Source: Emydura subglobosa (lineage: Eukaryota > Chordata > Testudines > Chelidae). Taken from it: DNA of 64,000 bases. Under the pieces are notes generated by a model. That model did not search any database. It was not told the DNA's origin and was given only the letters and a program-made list of their open reading frames with translations. A program made the position numbers and the translations under genes. The stretch covers positions 10,433,930-10,497,929 of the forward strand of contig ML679961.1 of NCBI GenBank assembly GCA_007922225.1. The letters run 5' to 3'. Below, in pieces: positions 33,799-42,981 of this stretch. Numbering within the stretch: the first letter of the stretch is position 1; every line of letters starts with the position of its first letter.

Positions 33799-35707
33799 TC
33801 ATAGAATCATAGAAGATTAGAAGGGATCTCAGGAGGTCATCTAGTCCAACCCCCTGCTCAAAGCAGCACCAACCCCAATTAAATCATCCCAGCCAGGGCT
33901 TTGTCAAGCCAGGCCTTAAACACCAGTAAGTATGCAGATTCCACCACCTCCCTAGGTAACCCATTCCAGTGATTCACCACTCACCTAGTGAAAAAGTTTT
34001 TTCTAATATCCAACCTAGACCTTCACCACTGCAACTTGAGACCATTGCTCCTAGTTCCGCTACCTACCACCACTGACAACAGCCTAGCTCCATCCTCCCT
34101 AGAACCCCTTTCAAATAGTTAAAGGCTGCTATCAAATCCTCCCTCATTCTTCTCATCTGCAAACTAAACAAGCCTAGTTCCCTCAGCTTCTCCTCCGAAG
34201 TCACAATCTCCAGCCCCCTAATCATTTTCGTTGCTCTCCGCTGGACTCTTTCCAATTTGCCCACATCCTTGCAGTAGTGGGGGGCCCAAAACTGGACACG
34301 GTACTCCAGATGTGACCTCACTAGTGCTAAATAGAGGGGAATAATCACTGCCCTTGATCTGCTGGCAATGCTCCTACTAATGCAGCCCAATATGCCATTA
34401 GCCTTCTTGGCAATAAGGACACACTGTTGACTCATATTCAACTTCTTGTTCACTGTAAACCCCAGGTCCTTTTCTGCAGAACTGCTGCCTAGCCAGTCGG
34501 TCCCCAGTCTGTAGCTGTGCATGGGATTCTTCTGTCCTAAGTGCAGGACTCTCCGCTTGTCCTTGATGAACTTTATCAGATTTCTTTTGGCCCAATCTTT
34601 TAATTTGTCTAAGTCACTCTGTATCCAATCCCTGCCCTCCAGCGTATCTACCACTCCCCCCATCTTAGTGTCACCTGCAAACTTGCTGAGGGTGCAATCC
34701 ACCCCATCCTCCAGATCATTAATGAGGATGTTGAACAAAATCGGCCCCAGCACCGACACTTGGAGCACTCCGCTTGTTACCAGCTGCCAACTAAACATCG
34801 AACCATTGATCACTACCCGTTGAGCCTGATGATCCAGTCAGCTTTCTATCCACCTTATAGTCCATTTGTCCAACCCATATTTCTTTAACTTGCTGGTAAG
34901 AATACTGTGGGAGGCCGTATCAAAAGCTTTGCTAAAGTCAAGGTATATCATATCCACATCTACAGAGCCAGTCATCTCGTCATAGAAGGCAATCGGGTTG
35001 GTCAGACATGACCTGCCCTTGGTGAATTCATGCTGACTGTTCTTGATCACCTTCCTCTCCTCCAAGTGCCTCAAAATGGATTCCTTGAGGACCTGCTCTA
35101 TGATTTTACGGGGTCTGAGGTGAGGCTGACTGGTCTGTAGTTCCTCAGATCCTGCTTCTTCCCTTTTTTGAAGATGGGCACTATATTTGCCTTTTCCCAA
35201 TAGACCGGGACCACCCCCCCCCCCTTGCCACAAGTTTTCAAAGATAATGGCCATAGCTCTGCAATCACATCAGCCAACTCCCTCGGATGCATTGCATCCA
35301 GCCCCATGGACTTGTGCATGTCCAATCTTTCTAAATAGTCCTGAACCTGTTCTTTCAGCACTGATGGCTGCTCACCTCCTTCCCATTCTGTGCTACCTAC
35401 TGCAGTAGTCTTGGAGCTGACCTTGTCTGTAAAGACAGAGGCAAAAAAAGCATTGAATACTTCAGCTTTTTCCACATCATCTGGCACTAGGTTGCCTCCT
35501 TCATTGTGTAAGGGGTCCACATTTTCCCTGACCTTCTTATTGCTAACATAACTGTAGAAACCCTTCTTGTTACTCTTCATGTCTCTTGCTAGCTGTCACT
35601 CTGTGATTTGGCCTTCCTGATTTCACTCCTGCATGCTCAAGCAGTATTTTTATACTCCTCCCTGGTCATCTGACCAAGCTTCCACTTCTTGTAAACTTCC
35701 TTTTTGG
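33799..35707 (-). mobile_element. CR1 LINE copy C, 5'-truncated
   Basis: The plus strand begins with the reversed CR1 terminus (atcatagaagattagaaggg, then 'gatctcaggaggtcatctag'). Homology to copy D holds through the 3' UTR, the reverse transcriptase and the linker, and ends near 35707. There the minus strand starts caaaaaggaagtttacaag, matching D at about 54570. The missing 5' part (ORF1 and endonuclease) is the usual CR1 truncation. Same subfamily as B and D. Confidence 0.95.
33880..35700 (-). pseudogene. CR1 ORF2 fragment (reverse transcriptase), copy C
   Basis: In minus-strand order the blocks are: the linker domain with [17 protein letters not shown] and [15 protein letters not shown] (35098-35580); [20 protein letters not shown]; then [18 protein letters not shown] (34838-35254); then a 249-codon frame (34064-34813) with the thumb and C-terminal region, including LVRSHLEYRVQFWAPHY and [16 protein letters not shown]. 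The catalytic block at 34670-34681 reads FAGD instead of FADD, so an essential aspartate is lost. Frame changes lie near 35100, 34830 and 34064. It is a dead copy. Confidence 0.9.
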
Positions 35708-36274
35708 CCGCTCTGGAAGCAATACTATGCAGAAGAGTGTTGAAGGAACGAAAGGGGGAGGGAGGAGAGCATGTGAAAGAGTTGCTACTCATTCTGCGTA
35801 GCTTTCTTGCCGATTGGAAGTACCATGCCGTATTGCCATGCATATGTACTTCGCAGGATCAGCCCCTGAGTAAGGCCCAGATTCTGGTGCCCTGACTCAC
35901 GCTGAAGAATACCTAACTCTGTGAATAGACACATTGAGTGCAATGGCACCACTCTGGGAAGGAGGGTAAGCTGCTGCTGCTCTGTAAGAGTCACGGAGGG
36001 AGACTCAAGCCACAAGCACAAAGTCAGAAAACAATTCAGTATCAAAAGAAAATGCCGTCGTGGTGTCCCATGAGATGATTTGACATGAGGCTAAAGGCAG
36101 TTCTCATATCACATATCTGACACAGGAAGACAACTAGCTTCCCATGACTAAAAACTGGCAAGCCCATCAAACAACGTGTCTTGCCTGTGTTATAACACAT
36201 TCACCCTTAAGAAATTAGCTATCCCCCATTAGCCTGGGAACTGATTCATGTCAAGGGCTGTGATGGGGACATTG
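35708..36274. other. Unassigned DNA between CR1 copies
   Basis: No gene recognised. A frame at 35637-35843 (minus) mixes the end of copy C with flanking DNA. Confidence 0.45.
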
Positions 36275-36690
36275 GGTGCAAAATGAAGACTGTAATACCC
36301 CCTTTCTAACAAAGAGAAAGTTTAGGGGTGACTTGATGACAGTCTATAAGTACCTACAAGGGGAGCAAGTATTTCATAATGGGCTCTTCAATCTAGCAGA
36401 GACAGGTCTAACACAACCCAGTGGCTGGAAGTTGAAGCTAGACGAATTCAGACTGGAAATAAGGCACAACTTTTTATCAACAAGGGTAATTAACCATTGG
36501 AATAATTTACCAGCAGTAGTGGTAGTTTTTTCTGTCACTGGCAATTTTCAAATCAAGATTGGCTGTTTTTGATAAAATATCTGCTCTTAGGATTATTTGG
36601 GGGCAAGTTCTAGGGCCTCCTCTATGCAGGAGGTCAGATGGGATGATCACAATGGTCCCTTCTGGCCTTAGAATCTATGGATCCATGAAT
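36275..36690 (+). mobile_element. CR1 LINE 3' end, different subfamily
   Basis: The frame at 36276-36572 reads KFRGDLMTVYKYLQGE and TRVINHWNNLPAVVV, the CR1 C-terminal pattern 'RGDLI..YKYL' and 'VV.HWN.LP..VV'. It is followed by the 3' tail 'tgggatgatcacaatggtcc', 'cttctggccttagaatctat' and 'ggatccatgaa'. The tail differs from copies B, C and D, so it is another subfamily. Strongly 5'-truncated. Confidence 0.9.
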
Positions 36691-36704
36691 CCTCTCCTTA
36701 GGTG

Positions 36705-36784
36705 ACTGTATGGTACTTAGATTGTAAAAACTCTGCATGCCAGGGATTGTCTCTGACTATTTGTTAGCACAATTAGCCTCTCTC
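36705..36784 (+). mobile_element. L2/L3-like LINE tail fragment
   Basis: The stretch 'tggtacttagattgtaaaaa' and 'ccagggattgtctctgacta' resembles the 'gactgtaagctctttggggcagggactgtctc' type tail seen at 14.7 kb. Short and diverged. Confidence 0.4.
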
Positions 36785-37117
36785 CCCTGTGCCAAAATCT
36801 CAGAGAGCCAGAACCAGCTCCTTTGAGCCCGGGGATCAGGTCCTAGTTTTGCTGCCCTCAGCGGAATCTAAGATGCTCACCAGGGACCCTATGAAGTCCT
36901 CCGGGCGGTTGGCCCCGTGAACTATGAGATCTGCCAACCCGACCGGAGAAAAAAGAAACAGGTGTATCACGTAAACCTGTTAAAACCCTGGCGGGAACGA
37001 GAGGGACCACTGATCAACCCGCACCCCCAAGACCCAGAGTTGGGCCCACTGATCCCTGAGCAGGAGGAGCCGGGAGAACCCCATCTCAGGGGCACCCTTA
37101 CCGGACCCCAATTATGA
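36785..37117 (+). pseudogene. Gypsy integrase C-terminal (GPY/F) region
   Basis: The frame containing GPYEVLRAVGPVNYEICQPD (from 36884) and KKKQVYHVNLLKPWRERE is the GPY/F module found at the C-terminus of gypsy and retroviral integrases, where it helps multimerise the enzyme. Upstream, in another frame, EPGDQVLVLLP-like sequence is worn. The frame stops at TGA 37115-37117. The next reading frame, the reverse transcriptase, is in the same phase, so the ancestral element most likely had a continuous integrase-reverse transcriptase polyprotein. The catalytic core of the integrase is missing. Confidence 0.8.
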
Positions 37118-38500
37118 CAGGCCAGGTACTTGATTGAGACCTTTGCCACCACCTTCACCACAACCCTCGGAAAGACCAGCCAGGTATACCACCACATCGA
37201 AACTTCTCCAGGTGAGGTCATGCAGACGGGCACACGCTCGCCTCCCTGCCACCTACAAGTGGCAGTAGAGGAGGAGGTCCAGGCCATGTTGCGCCTGGGA
37301 GTCATAGAGCCCTCGACTAGTGCGTGGCAGAGTCCGATAGTGCTAGTGCCCAAGCCTGACGGGTCCTGGCGCTTTTGTATCAACTTCCGGCGGGTCAATG
37401 AGATTTTGAAATTCAATGCCTACCCCATGCCTCGCATTGACGAGTTACTAGACCAACTAGGGGAGGCCCGGTATTTCTCCACTCTGGATCTTACAAAGGG
37501 GTACTGGCAGATCCCCCTGGAAGCTCGGTCCCGCAAAAAAACAGCCTTTGCGACACCCAGCGGCCTGTATCACTTCATTCGAATGCCTTTCAGACTACAC
37601 GGGGTCCCCGCTACCTTCCAGAGGCTGATGGATCAGCTCCTGGTACCCCACCTAGAATACGCCGCCACCTACTTGGATGATGTTGTCATCTATAGCCATG
37701 ACTGGGACGACCACCTCAACCAAGTGGCCGCCCTGCTGCAGGCCCTCCGAGATGCGGGCTTGACCACCAACCCCCGGAAGTACCGCATTGGGTGGCAAGA
37801 GACCACGTACCCAGGTTATACCCTGGGCCAGGGGACCCTGTGACCCCTGAATAGCAAGGTACAAGCCCTGCAAGAGTACCCTGACCGGCCACCAAGAAAC
37901 AGGTACGACAGTTCTTAAGGTTGGCCGGCTATTACCGGCGTTTCGTGCCAAATTTTGCCAACCTCACTGCCCCCTTCACGGACACCCTGTGGAAGGACCA
38001 ACCACTCCATGTTCAGAGGACTCCCAGAATGGGACAGGGCCTTCGTAGCGCTCAAGGAGGCCCTGTGCCACAAGCCAGTCCTCCACATCCCGGACTTTGC
38101 TTGCCCGTTCATGGTGCAGACTGACGCCTTGGCCATTGGACTAGGGGCCATGTTGACTCAAGTGTTTGGCGAAGAGGAGCACCCCATCCTCTACTTGAGC
38201 TGCAGGCTGTTTCCCCATGAGGAGTGATACGTGACAGTTGAAAAAGAGGCTCTAGCCAGGAAGTGGGCACTAGAAGCCCTAAGGTACTATCTGCTGGGGA
38301 GCCCCTTCACCATGGTCACAGACCACGTCCCCCTCTGCTGGCTCCAGCGGATGAAGGACACCAACGCCCGGGTAATGCGGTGGTACCATGCCCTGCAGCC
38401 ATTCGCATTCACCATTAAACACCGCGCGGGGGCGGGACCATGCTAATGCGGATGCGTTGTCACGGATGGACCCCAAGGAGCCGGCCAGCCCCGGAGACTG
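37118..38500 (+). pseudogene. Gypsy reverse transcriptase and RNase H
   Basis: The reverse transcriptase frame (37130-37843) contains YHHIETSPGE, IEPSTSAWQSPIVLVPKPDG, FCINFRRVNE, YFSTLDLTKGYWQIPLEA, GVPATFQRLMDQLL and the catalytic YLDD at 37670-37681. After TGA 37841-37843 the protein continues as LAGYYRRFVPNFANLTAPF in the next frame. It then shifts back to RNase H: VLHIPDFACPFMVQTDA, GLGAML, HPILYLSCRLFPHE, a stop at 38225-38227, then TVEKEALARKWALEALRYYL and TDHVPLCWLQRM. The last homologous residues are NADALSRMD near 38447-38470. No integrase follows. The missing or altered spots (three stops or shifts) show it is a pseudogene. Confidence 0.9.
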
Positions 38501-38512
38501 GGGGCTTGTCTT

Positions 38513-38521
38513 GGGGGGGGG
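38513..38521 (+). other. Polypurine tract of the gypsy element
   Basis: Nine G residues lie just after the RNase H region and directly before the LTR start. This is where plus-strand synthesis would be primed in an LTR retrotransposon. Confidence 0.65.
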
Positions 38522-39627
38522 TATAGGAAGTTGCAGTGGCCTTCCTCAGAGCCTGGGCCTGAGGAAGGCCCACGGCAACGAGAGCAGACAGTGAAAGGGC
38601 CGGCAGACCAGTCTGCCCGGCAACCAGGGAGCCGGACAGGGATAGGTTCACCCAACCAGCCTATCCGGCAACAGAGGGGCGGAGCTTCTGTCGGGGCAGG
38701 GAGTACAAAAGGCAGTCCCCGCAGCTCAGTGGGAGACAGGCGGCCGCCAGAGGCAGACGTGCCAGCCTGCTGGCTGCAGTGTAGACCTGACCCCAGCCAG
38801 GCCGCTGCCCCGAGTGAGCACCTCCCAGAGCAGAGGCGCCAGGAACGGCCCTGCCGACCAACCCCTAAGGACTGGATAGGTCCCCCCAGAACCTCATGAC
38901 TGGACTGGGGCCCCAAACCCCAAGGACTGCAATGGGCCTCTGGGCCCAAGTGACTGGACTAGAGGGCTGGGAGATACCCTCGGAGGCCGGCCCTGACCTG
39001 GAGGAGTTGCCCTCTGCTGAGGAACCCCAGGACACCTGAGACCTAGAGGAGCTGCCCTCCGCCGAGGAGCTCCCCGCCTTGCCGCTGGTGGATGAAGAGG
39101 GACTAGTGAGCCTGCCACGGGCCATGTACCCCAGCGACCCTGAGGACCCAGAAGAGACAGGTACCTGGGGATACAGGGAGGAAGTGGCCCAGGGACAGCC
39201 ATTGACAGTGGCTCTGACAGGGGCAAGACCCCATCAGCGTGTTGCGGTGGGAGCCCCGCCAACTCAGTGGCAACGTCCTTGCCACTGCTAGGGCCCTGGG
39301 CTGGGAAACAGTGGAGACGGGTGGGCCTGCGTCCCCCTCTCCCTTTCCCTATCCACCCTGGGAGAACGTGCTCTCCCCCTGCCGCTACTGAGTGGACCCA
39401 CTGCCCGCCTCGCCCTGCCTAAGGGCCAGGGTACTAGACTACTTGCTTGCCCGCCATGCCTGAGGGCAGGGCCAATAAACTACTCGCTTGCCCACACTGC
39501 CAAGGGCCGGGGCAATAGGGCAAGGCAGGAGAACAAGTAGTCTATCTCAGGGCCCGAGGAGGCCCGACTACTTGGCAGTCCGCCCTGCCTGGGGACCAGG
39601 ACCAAGACTAGTACAGAGGTGCTAACA
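38522..39627 (+). mobile_element. 3' LTR of the Gmr1-like element
   Basis: It begins tataggaagttgcagtgg right after the polypurine tract (a normal LTR would start TG, so one base has changed). A GC box (gaggggcgg, 38674-38682), a TATA-like tacaaaag (38704-38711) and a polyadenylation signal aataaa (39474-39479) appear in the right order. The right end is placed at gctaaca near 39627, because the LTR's first bases recur at 39639. The long GC-rich frames inside it (for example 38443-38949 minus) are not genes. Confidence 0.65.
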
Positions 39628-39638
39628 TTCCCCTTTTT

Positions 39639-39700
39639 GGAAGGTGCAGTGGCCTTCCTCAGAGCCTGGGCCCGAGGAAGGGCCACGGCGACCAAGCCGG
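39639..39700 (+). repeat. Partial second copy of the LTR start
   Basis: The sequence ggaaggtgcagtggccttcc, then 'tcagagcctgggcccgagga', repeats 38526-38590 with few differences at an offset of 1113 bp. It breaks off after 'agccggaca'. It may be the start of another LTR in tandem. Confidence 0.75.
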
Positions 39701-39707
39701 ACAAGAT

Positions 39708-39860
39708 GCCAGCTTACAGTGACCTTGAGCTTCTTTGTGCCTTATTTTCTCTATCTGTAAAATGGGGGATAATGATACATCCTTTGAAAAGTGCATTGAG
39801 CTCTATGGATGAAAAACACAACATCAGAGCTAGGTGTTGTTACCGGCACTACTGTAATAT
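39708..39860 (+). mobile_element. MIR-like SINE fragment
   Basis: Core words 'ttctctatctgtaaaatggg' and 'gggataatgatacatccttt' with a tail 'gctaggtgttgttaccggca'. The head is missing or lost at the junction with the LTR fragment. Confidence 0.65.
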
Positions 39861-40372
39861 AAATAACGATGATGCTGTCAGTTTCCAGAATTTGAGTGTC
39901 CTGATCAGTTTTGTTTTTGCCTTATTGTTCCTTTTCAGTCAGGAATTAAACTAAAGTAAATCTATGGCAAACTGTACACTTCATGAGATTGTATGGAGAA
40001 ATGTGAAATTCTAGGTGAATGCTTCCTTAAGCTTAGTGCTACCATTCTCTGAATGGCAGACGGTTACATCTGGGTGGTTTTGTTCATTTTCAGTTGAATG
40101 TAAAAGTCGGAGATGTGAGTCCTCTGGGAAGCTTGCATATACTAATAATTTATAGTTGAATAATCTTTTTACATTAAAGAATAATATTACTGTTTTCAAA
40201 CTTTACATTCCAAACATTGAAATTGAATTAAGTATTGTTTAAAATAACAATAATATAAATTTGTTTTAAATGACTTTTTAGTGTAATTCCACTGTTTGGA
40301 ATGCAATGTGTGAAAATATTACTGCTGCGGCAAGAGTAAATATCTAACTCTATTAATTTTATTGAAGTAGCG
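39861..40372. other. Unassigned AT-rich DNA
   Basis: No gene or recognised repeat. Confidence 0.45.
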
Positions 40373-41154
40373 GATAGATCCACATGAACTATTTCTGTGT
40401 GTGTTTGGTTAATATTTTCTGAAAATTGGTGTTAGCTGTGACTAATGAAAATCCAAACTCACTTCACATATGAAGGTGTAAAATACATCCAACAACTTAA
40501 TAACCAGTTAACATCCATGGTCTGTTCTTAGTGTTAAAATAATATTTAAAACAAAAACAAAAAAAAAACACCTCACCTAGAGAAATGCCAGTGTGGATAC
40601 AGGATGTAGAAGAGCAAAAATCAGACATTCCAGCCAGCACAGTTGCATTTATCCTAGGTTAACAGGGAGGAGCAGAGAGTAGAGAACCATGTGGAAACAT
40701 GAAGTTTGTCACAAAGACAGTCTGAGCATGTAGCTGAAAGCTAAGAGGCAGTTAGGAATGCACTGACCGATAAGCATGGTCAGCAAGGCGTGGGCAAACG
40801 TTTTCTCTGAAGCTAAATGAGATAAGTAAACTGCCCAACTGTCTCTTTCTTTTAACTGAAGTTGTGTTTTTCCATTTTAACAATAAGCTATGCGCGTGCC
40901 TTCCTTTGTAACCAAATACGGAAAGTTCCTTGTATACATGACACTGTTTGTGCAAACTCACTGTTATTTCTTCTTTTTACGCATGCTTAATGCATTTTGT
41001 TGTATAACAATGACTTGGTAATAAGGCTATATAAAAACCCTCACACGACACAGATCGGGGGCGCAGTTCAGCTAAAGCTGTTGCCCCAGGTAATTACCTT
41101 GTTAATAAAGGTCTTTTCCTTGCCTACCCAAACAGATAGATCCACATGAACTAT
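40373..41154 (+). mobile_element. LTR-like insertion between 20-bp direct repeats
   Basis: The 20-mer gatagatccacatgaactat occurs at 40373-40392 and again at 41135-41154, bracketing 742 bp. The right half of the enclosed DNA has the layout of an LTR: TATA (ggctatataaaaaccc near 41030), then a short transcript region, then aataaag (41104-41110), then an end in 'tgcctacccaaaca' that is flush with the second direct repeat. The left half (40393-40600) looks like unrelated AT-rich DNA. A 20-bp duplication is too long for normal LTR integration (4-6 bp), so the mechanism is open. Confidence 0.5.
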
Positions 41155-41196
41155 GAAGACTGTGTTTTCTTCAACAACCACCAGCAGAATGGATAG

Positions 41197-41310
41197 TTCT
41201 CAACATAGGAATTGCCAGACCAGATCAGATCCAAGGTCCCTCTAGTCCAGTATCCCGTCTTTAGCAGTGGCCAGCACCAGATGCTTGAGATGAATATGCA
41301 AGAAGCCCTG
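41197..41310 (+). mobile_element. CR1-type 3' UTR repeat ('aacataagaac' family)
   Basis: Copy of the family at 9211-9378: aacataggaattgccagacc, 'ctctagtccagtatcccgtc' and 'agtggccagcaccagatgct'. Confidence 0.65.
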
Positions 41311-41329
41311 CTGTGGGCAGTTAGACTCT

Positions 41330-41565
41330 AATTATAATACTACTACTACTTTCTCTTATATAACACTTTTCATCCCTAGATCTCCAAGCACTTTACAAGG
41401 GTGGTCAGTATCCTCAGCACTGTTTGATATATAGACAGATTGAGGCACAGAAAGGGGAAGTAACTTGCCCAGTGTAGGCCAACAATAGAGTTGGGAACTG
41501 ACCCCAGGTCTCCAGAGTCCTAGCTCAGTCAGTTCCTTGGCCGGCAAGCCACACTACCTCCTGAT
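41330..41565 (-). mobile_element. MIR-like SINE
   Basis: The plus strand carries the reverse of the SINE: 'ttatataacacttttcatcc', 'caagcactttacaagggtgg', 'gattgaggcacagaaagggg', 'aagtaacttgcccagtgtag' and 'ctgaccccaggtctccagag'. It ends with 'gccacactacctcct', the reversed tRNA-like head. This is the most complete SINE in the window. Confidence 0.85.
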
Positions 41566-42767
41566 TTAGGAAAACACTCCTAGTCAGGATAAGACCTAAG
41601 CACAGGATTAAATTTAAGTCAGTGGGAATTAATCACATGCTTAAAGCTAAACACACATTGCTTTCCTGAATCAAGTCCTTATGGAGTAACCTGCCCAAAG
41701 GGGTAATTTTTTTTCTGTCCCCTATAATTAGAGATTCAATAGATTCCAAGACCAGAGGGGACTACTGTGATCACCTAATCTGACCTCCTGTATAACACAG
41801 GACATAGAATTTCCCAAATATAATTCCGAGAGCAGATGTTTTAGGAAAACATCCAATCTTGATTTAAAAATTGCCATTGATGGAGAAAGCACCACTACTC
41901 TTGGTAAATTGTTCCCATGTTAATTACCCTCACTGTTTAATTACCCTCACTGTTAAAAAATTATTTCCAGTCTGAGTTTGTCTAGCTTCAGCTTCCAGCC
42001 ATTGGATTGTGTTAGATCTTTCTTTGCTAGACTGAAGAGGCCATTACTAAATATTTGTTCCCATTGAAGACACTTATAGACTGTGATCAAGTCACCCTTA
42101 ACCTTTTCTAAATATAGAAGCTAAATATAGACTCATAGACTTTAAGGTCAGAAGGGACCATCGTGATCATCTAGTCTGACCTCCTGCACAAGACAGGCCA
42201 CAGAACCTGACCCCCACACTCCTGTAATAGGCCCCTAACCTCTGGCTGAGTTACTGAAGTCCTCAAACTGTGGTTTAAAGACTTAAAGTTACAGAGAATC
42301 CACCATTTACACAAGCTTAAACGTGCAAGTGACCCCATGACCCATGCTTCAGAGGAAGGTGAAACACCCCCAGGTCTCTGCCAATCTGACCTGGGGGACA
42401 ATTCCTTCATGACTCCAAATATGGCGACCAGTTAGACCCTCTGCATGGTGGGCGAGACCCACCAGGCAGGTACCTGGGAAAAAATTCTCTGTAGAAACTC
42501 AGAGTTCTCCCCATCTCGTGTGCTATCTCCCACCATTGGGGATTTTTGCTACTGTCAGTCGCTGATGGGCCACGTGCCATTATAGGCAGTCTCATCCTAC
42601 CATCCCCTCCAGAAAATTATCAAGCTCAGTCTTGAAGCCAGCTAGGTTTTTGGCCTCCACTGCTCCCCTTGGAAGGCTGTTCCAGAACGTCACTCCGCTG
42701 ATGGTTAGAAACTTTCGCCTAATTTCAAGCCTAAACTTGTTGATGGTGAGTTTATAGCCAGTTGTTC

Positions 42768-42828
42768 ATAGAATCATAGAATATTAGAGTTGGAAGGGAC
42801 CTCAGGAGGGCATCTAGTCCAACCCTCT
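42768..42828 (-). mobile_element. 61-bp CR1 3' tip insertion
   Basis: The segment atagaatcatagaatattag ... agtccaaccctct is only the very 3' end of a CR1 element of the B/C/D type. It interrupts the E1 sequence, which reads '...atagccagttgttc' before and 'ttgagtccattttggc' after. The tetramer gttc occurs on both sides (42764-42767 and 42829-42832), consistent with a short target duplication. Confidence 0.75.
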
Positions 42829-42981
42829 GTTCTTGAGTCCATTTTGGCACTTAACTTAAAAACCTCCTCTCTCTCTCTGGTATTTATCCCTCTGATGTAT
42901 TCATAGAGAGCAATCATCTCCCAATCATCTAAACTAGCCAAGCTCTTTGAATCTACTCTCATATGGCAGGTTTTCCATTCC

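Larger units (their letters stand above)
36785..39700 (+). mobile_element. Gmr1-like Ty3/gypsy retrotransposon, 5'-truncated
   Basis: The element preserves, in order, an integrase C-terminus, reverse transcriptase, RNase H, a polypurine tract and a long 3' LTR. No gag, protease or integrase core is present to the left, so the copy is truncated at about 36785. The order with integrase upstream of reverse transcriptase is that of Gmr1-like gypsy elements (first described from cod, found in other deuterostomes), rather than the usual reverse transcriptase before integrase. A second gypsy element starts at 62345. Stops and frameshifts make this copy inactive. Confidence 0.8.

Noticed and set aside
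34064..34813. 249-codon frame as an intact cellular gene
   Set aside because: It is the C-terminal half of CR1 reverse transcriptase in copy C, with a lost catalytic aspartate; siblings B and D confirm the identity.
38443..38949. 168-codon minus-strand frame and overlapping frames
   Set aside because: They lie in the GC-rich LTR of the gypsy element and run on both strands at once. No domain.
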